7,051 bases of DNA from Mogibacterium sp. GTDB lineage: Bacteria > Bacillota > Clostridia > Peptostreptococcales > Anaerovoracaceae. Positions 6,156-7,051 of this stretch are shown piece by piece (position 1 is the first letter of the stretch; each line of letters opens with the position of its first letter). Where the stretch lies: the NCBI GenBank assembly GCA_017434685.1, contig JAFREV010000118.1:1-7051 (forward strand), read 5' to 3'. A model generated the notes under the pieces. That model saw only the letters and a list, made by a program, of their open reading frames with translations. It was not told where the DNA came from and searched no databases. A program made the translations under genes and the position numbers.

Positions 6156-7051
6156 TTATTTGGATTTAAGGGCGAGGGCTTTGTCGAGTATGCGGTGGGC
6201 GGTTTCGAGCTTGGTGAGTTTGCCGAGCTCGGTGCTGTCATCTTTTGTGATGAGAATCACTACATTGGTGTCGCCTGCGAAGCCCGCTCCTTCTGTCCTC
6301 AAGCTGTTGGCACAGATCATATCGAGGTTTTTCTTTTCGAGTTTGGCTTTGGCATTTTTGAGGAGGTCTTCGGTCTCCATGGCAAAGCCGCAGATGATCT
6401 GGCCTTTTTTCTTTTTCTTTCCGACGTCTGCGATTATGTCTTTGGTCCTTTTGAGAGAGATGGACATATCGTCATCGGATTTTTTCAGTTTGTGATCTGA
6501 TGTTTCGGCCGGGGTGTAGTCGGCGACGGCGGCGGCCTTAAAGAGCATGTCTGTTTTTGGTGCTCTTTTAACCACGGCGTCATACATGTCGGCTGCACTG
6601 GTGACGTCTACGCGTGTGACGCCGAGGGGCACATCGAGAGATGTGCGGCCGCTGACGAGCGTGACATCCGCGCCTCGCATCGCTGCTGCGTGCGCTATTT
6701 CGTATCCCATCTTACCGCTGGAGTGGTTGGTGATGTAGCGCACGGGGTCTATCGCTTCCTGCGTAGGCCCTGCAGTGACCAGCACCGATAGACCTTGCAT
6801 GTCCTTTGGAGTTAGAGCATAAAGGACATGCTCCAGCAGCTCAGAAGGCTCAGGCATTTTGCCTTTTCCTTCGTCGCCGCAGGCCAATAGGCCTTCGTTT
6901 GGCTCGATCACGGTGTATCCGTATTCCCGTATCTTCTTGAGATTATCATGAGATGCAGGATTCTCGTACATTGCAGTGTTCATGGCAGGCGCCACAAGTT
7001 TAGGGCACTTGGCTGCGAGGACGACGGTTGTGAGCATGTCGTCTGCGATGC
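6156..7051 (-). CDS. coaBC: Bifunctional CoaBC: phosphopantothenoylcysteine decarboxylase / phosphopantothenate-cysteine ligase (N-terminus outside window)
   Basis: The frame continues past the ATG at 7037 to the window edge as IADDMLTTVVLA, the standard CoaC sequence, so that ATG is internal and roughly the first 100 residues are missing. About 297 residues are visible. CoaC part: APAMNTAMYENP with the catalytic Asn, and LLACGDEGKGKMPEP with the catalytic Cys. The catalytic His lies in the missing part. CoaB part: VTAGPTQEAIDPVRYITN and SSGKMG with the conserved Asn, AAAVADYTP, a HKLKK lysine cluster, GFAMETE, and LDMICAN. The enzyme joins cysteine to 4'-phosphopantothenate using CTP, then decarboxylates the product to 4'-phosphopantetheine, on the cytosolic route to coenzyme A. 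The C-terminus is complete (stop 6156-6158) and the gene converges on brnTA. Confidence 0.95.
   Translation of the reverse strand, partial: IADDMLTTVVLAAKCPKLVAPAMNTAMYENPASHDNLKKIREYGYTVIEPNEGLLACGDEGKGKMPEPSELLEHVLYALTPKDMQGLSVLVTAGPTQEAIDPVRYITNHSSGKMGYEIAHAAAMRGADVTLVSGRTSLDVPLGVTRVDVTSAADMYDAVVKRAPKTDMLFKAAAVADYTPAETSDHKLKKSDDDMSISLKRTKDIIADVGKKKKKGQIICGFAMETEDLLKNAKAKLEKKNLDMICANSLRTEGAGFAGDTNVVILITKDDSTELGKLTKLETAHRILDKALALKSK

Noticed and set aside
6124..6500. Two plus-strand open frames over the 3' part of coaBC
   Set aside because: They are shadows of the clearly recognisable CoaB coding sequence on the minus strand, and one begins inside the terminator hairpin.

Overview
The window comes from a Gram-positive bacterium. 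The evidence is a very large, acidic, Cna-B-repeat surface protein that ends in a sortase-type sorting signal (TG-containing motif, hydrophobic segment, arginine cluster), and intergenic DNA of the kind seen in Clostridia. Mid-range GC and the style of the Cna-B, pilin-type and VDP-type modules suggest an anaerobic gut or oral Clostridia-like Firmicute. I cannot name the genus from this sequence.

Bases 1-5249 (+) are the 3' part of one giant surface-protein gene. The frame is open at the left edge, so the true start lies upstream. The visible 1748 residues form a rod-like stalk: a partial Cna-B module, a Cna-B module, one FctA/Spy0128-like pilin isopeptide module, eight more Cna-B modules (one with a 100-residue insertion carrying LPQTGG), and two short VDP repeats. 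A Cys-Asp-Cys motif and a non-canonical NVDTGD cell-wall sorting signal follow. Nearly all Cna-B modules keep the Lys/Glu/Asn set expected for self-made isopeptide bonds.

Bases 5250-5507 are intergenic. They hold an interspersed-type repeat (TCATTCTGAGG...GAATCT), a strong hairpin terminator, a T-rich stretch, promoter-like elements, and a tandem 11-base repeat just before the next gene.

Bases 5508-6111 (+) are a BrnT-BrnA type II toxin-antitoxin pair, toxin first, overlapping by 26 bases. The toxin gene is markedly AT-rich (about 32% GC in a hand count) and the antitoxin gene is about 50% GC. Their translation starts sit in nearly identical 16-base sequences.

A hairpin at 6118-6150 separates brnTA from a convergent coaBC gene (6156-7051, minus strand, N-terminus cut by the window edge), a housekeeping gene of coenzyme A synthesis. 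The layout is therefore a surface adhesin or stalk gene and a core metabolic gene with a small, probably mobile, toxin-antitoxin module between them. No functional link between the three units is evident. No sortase gene lies in the window.
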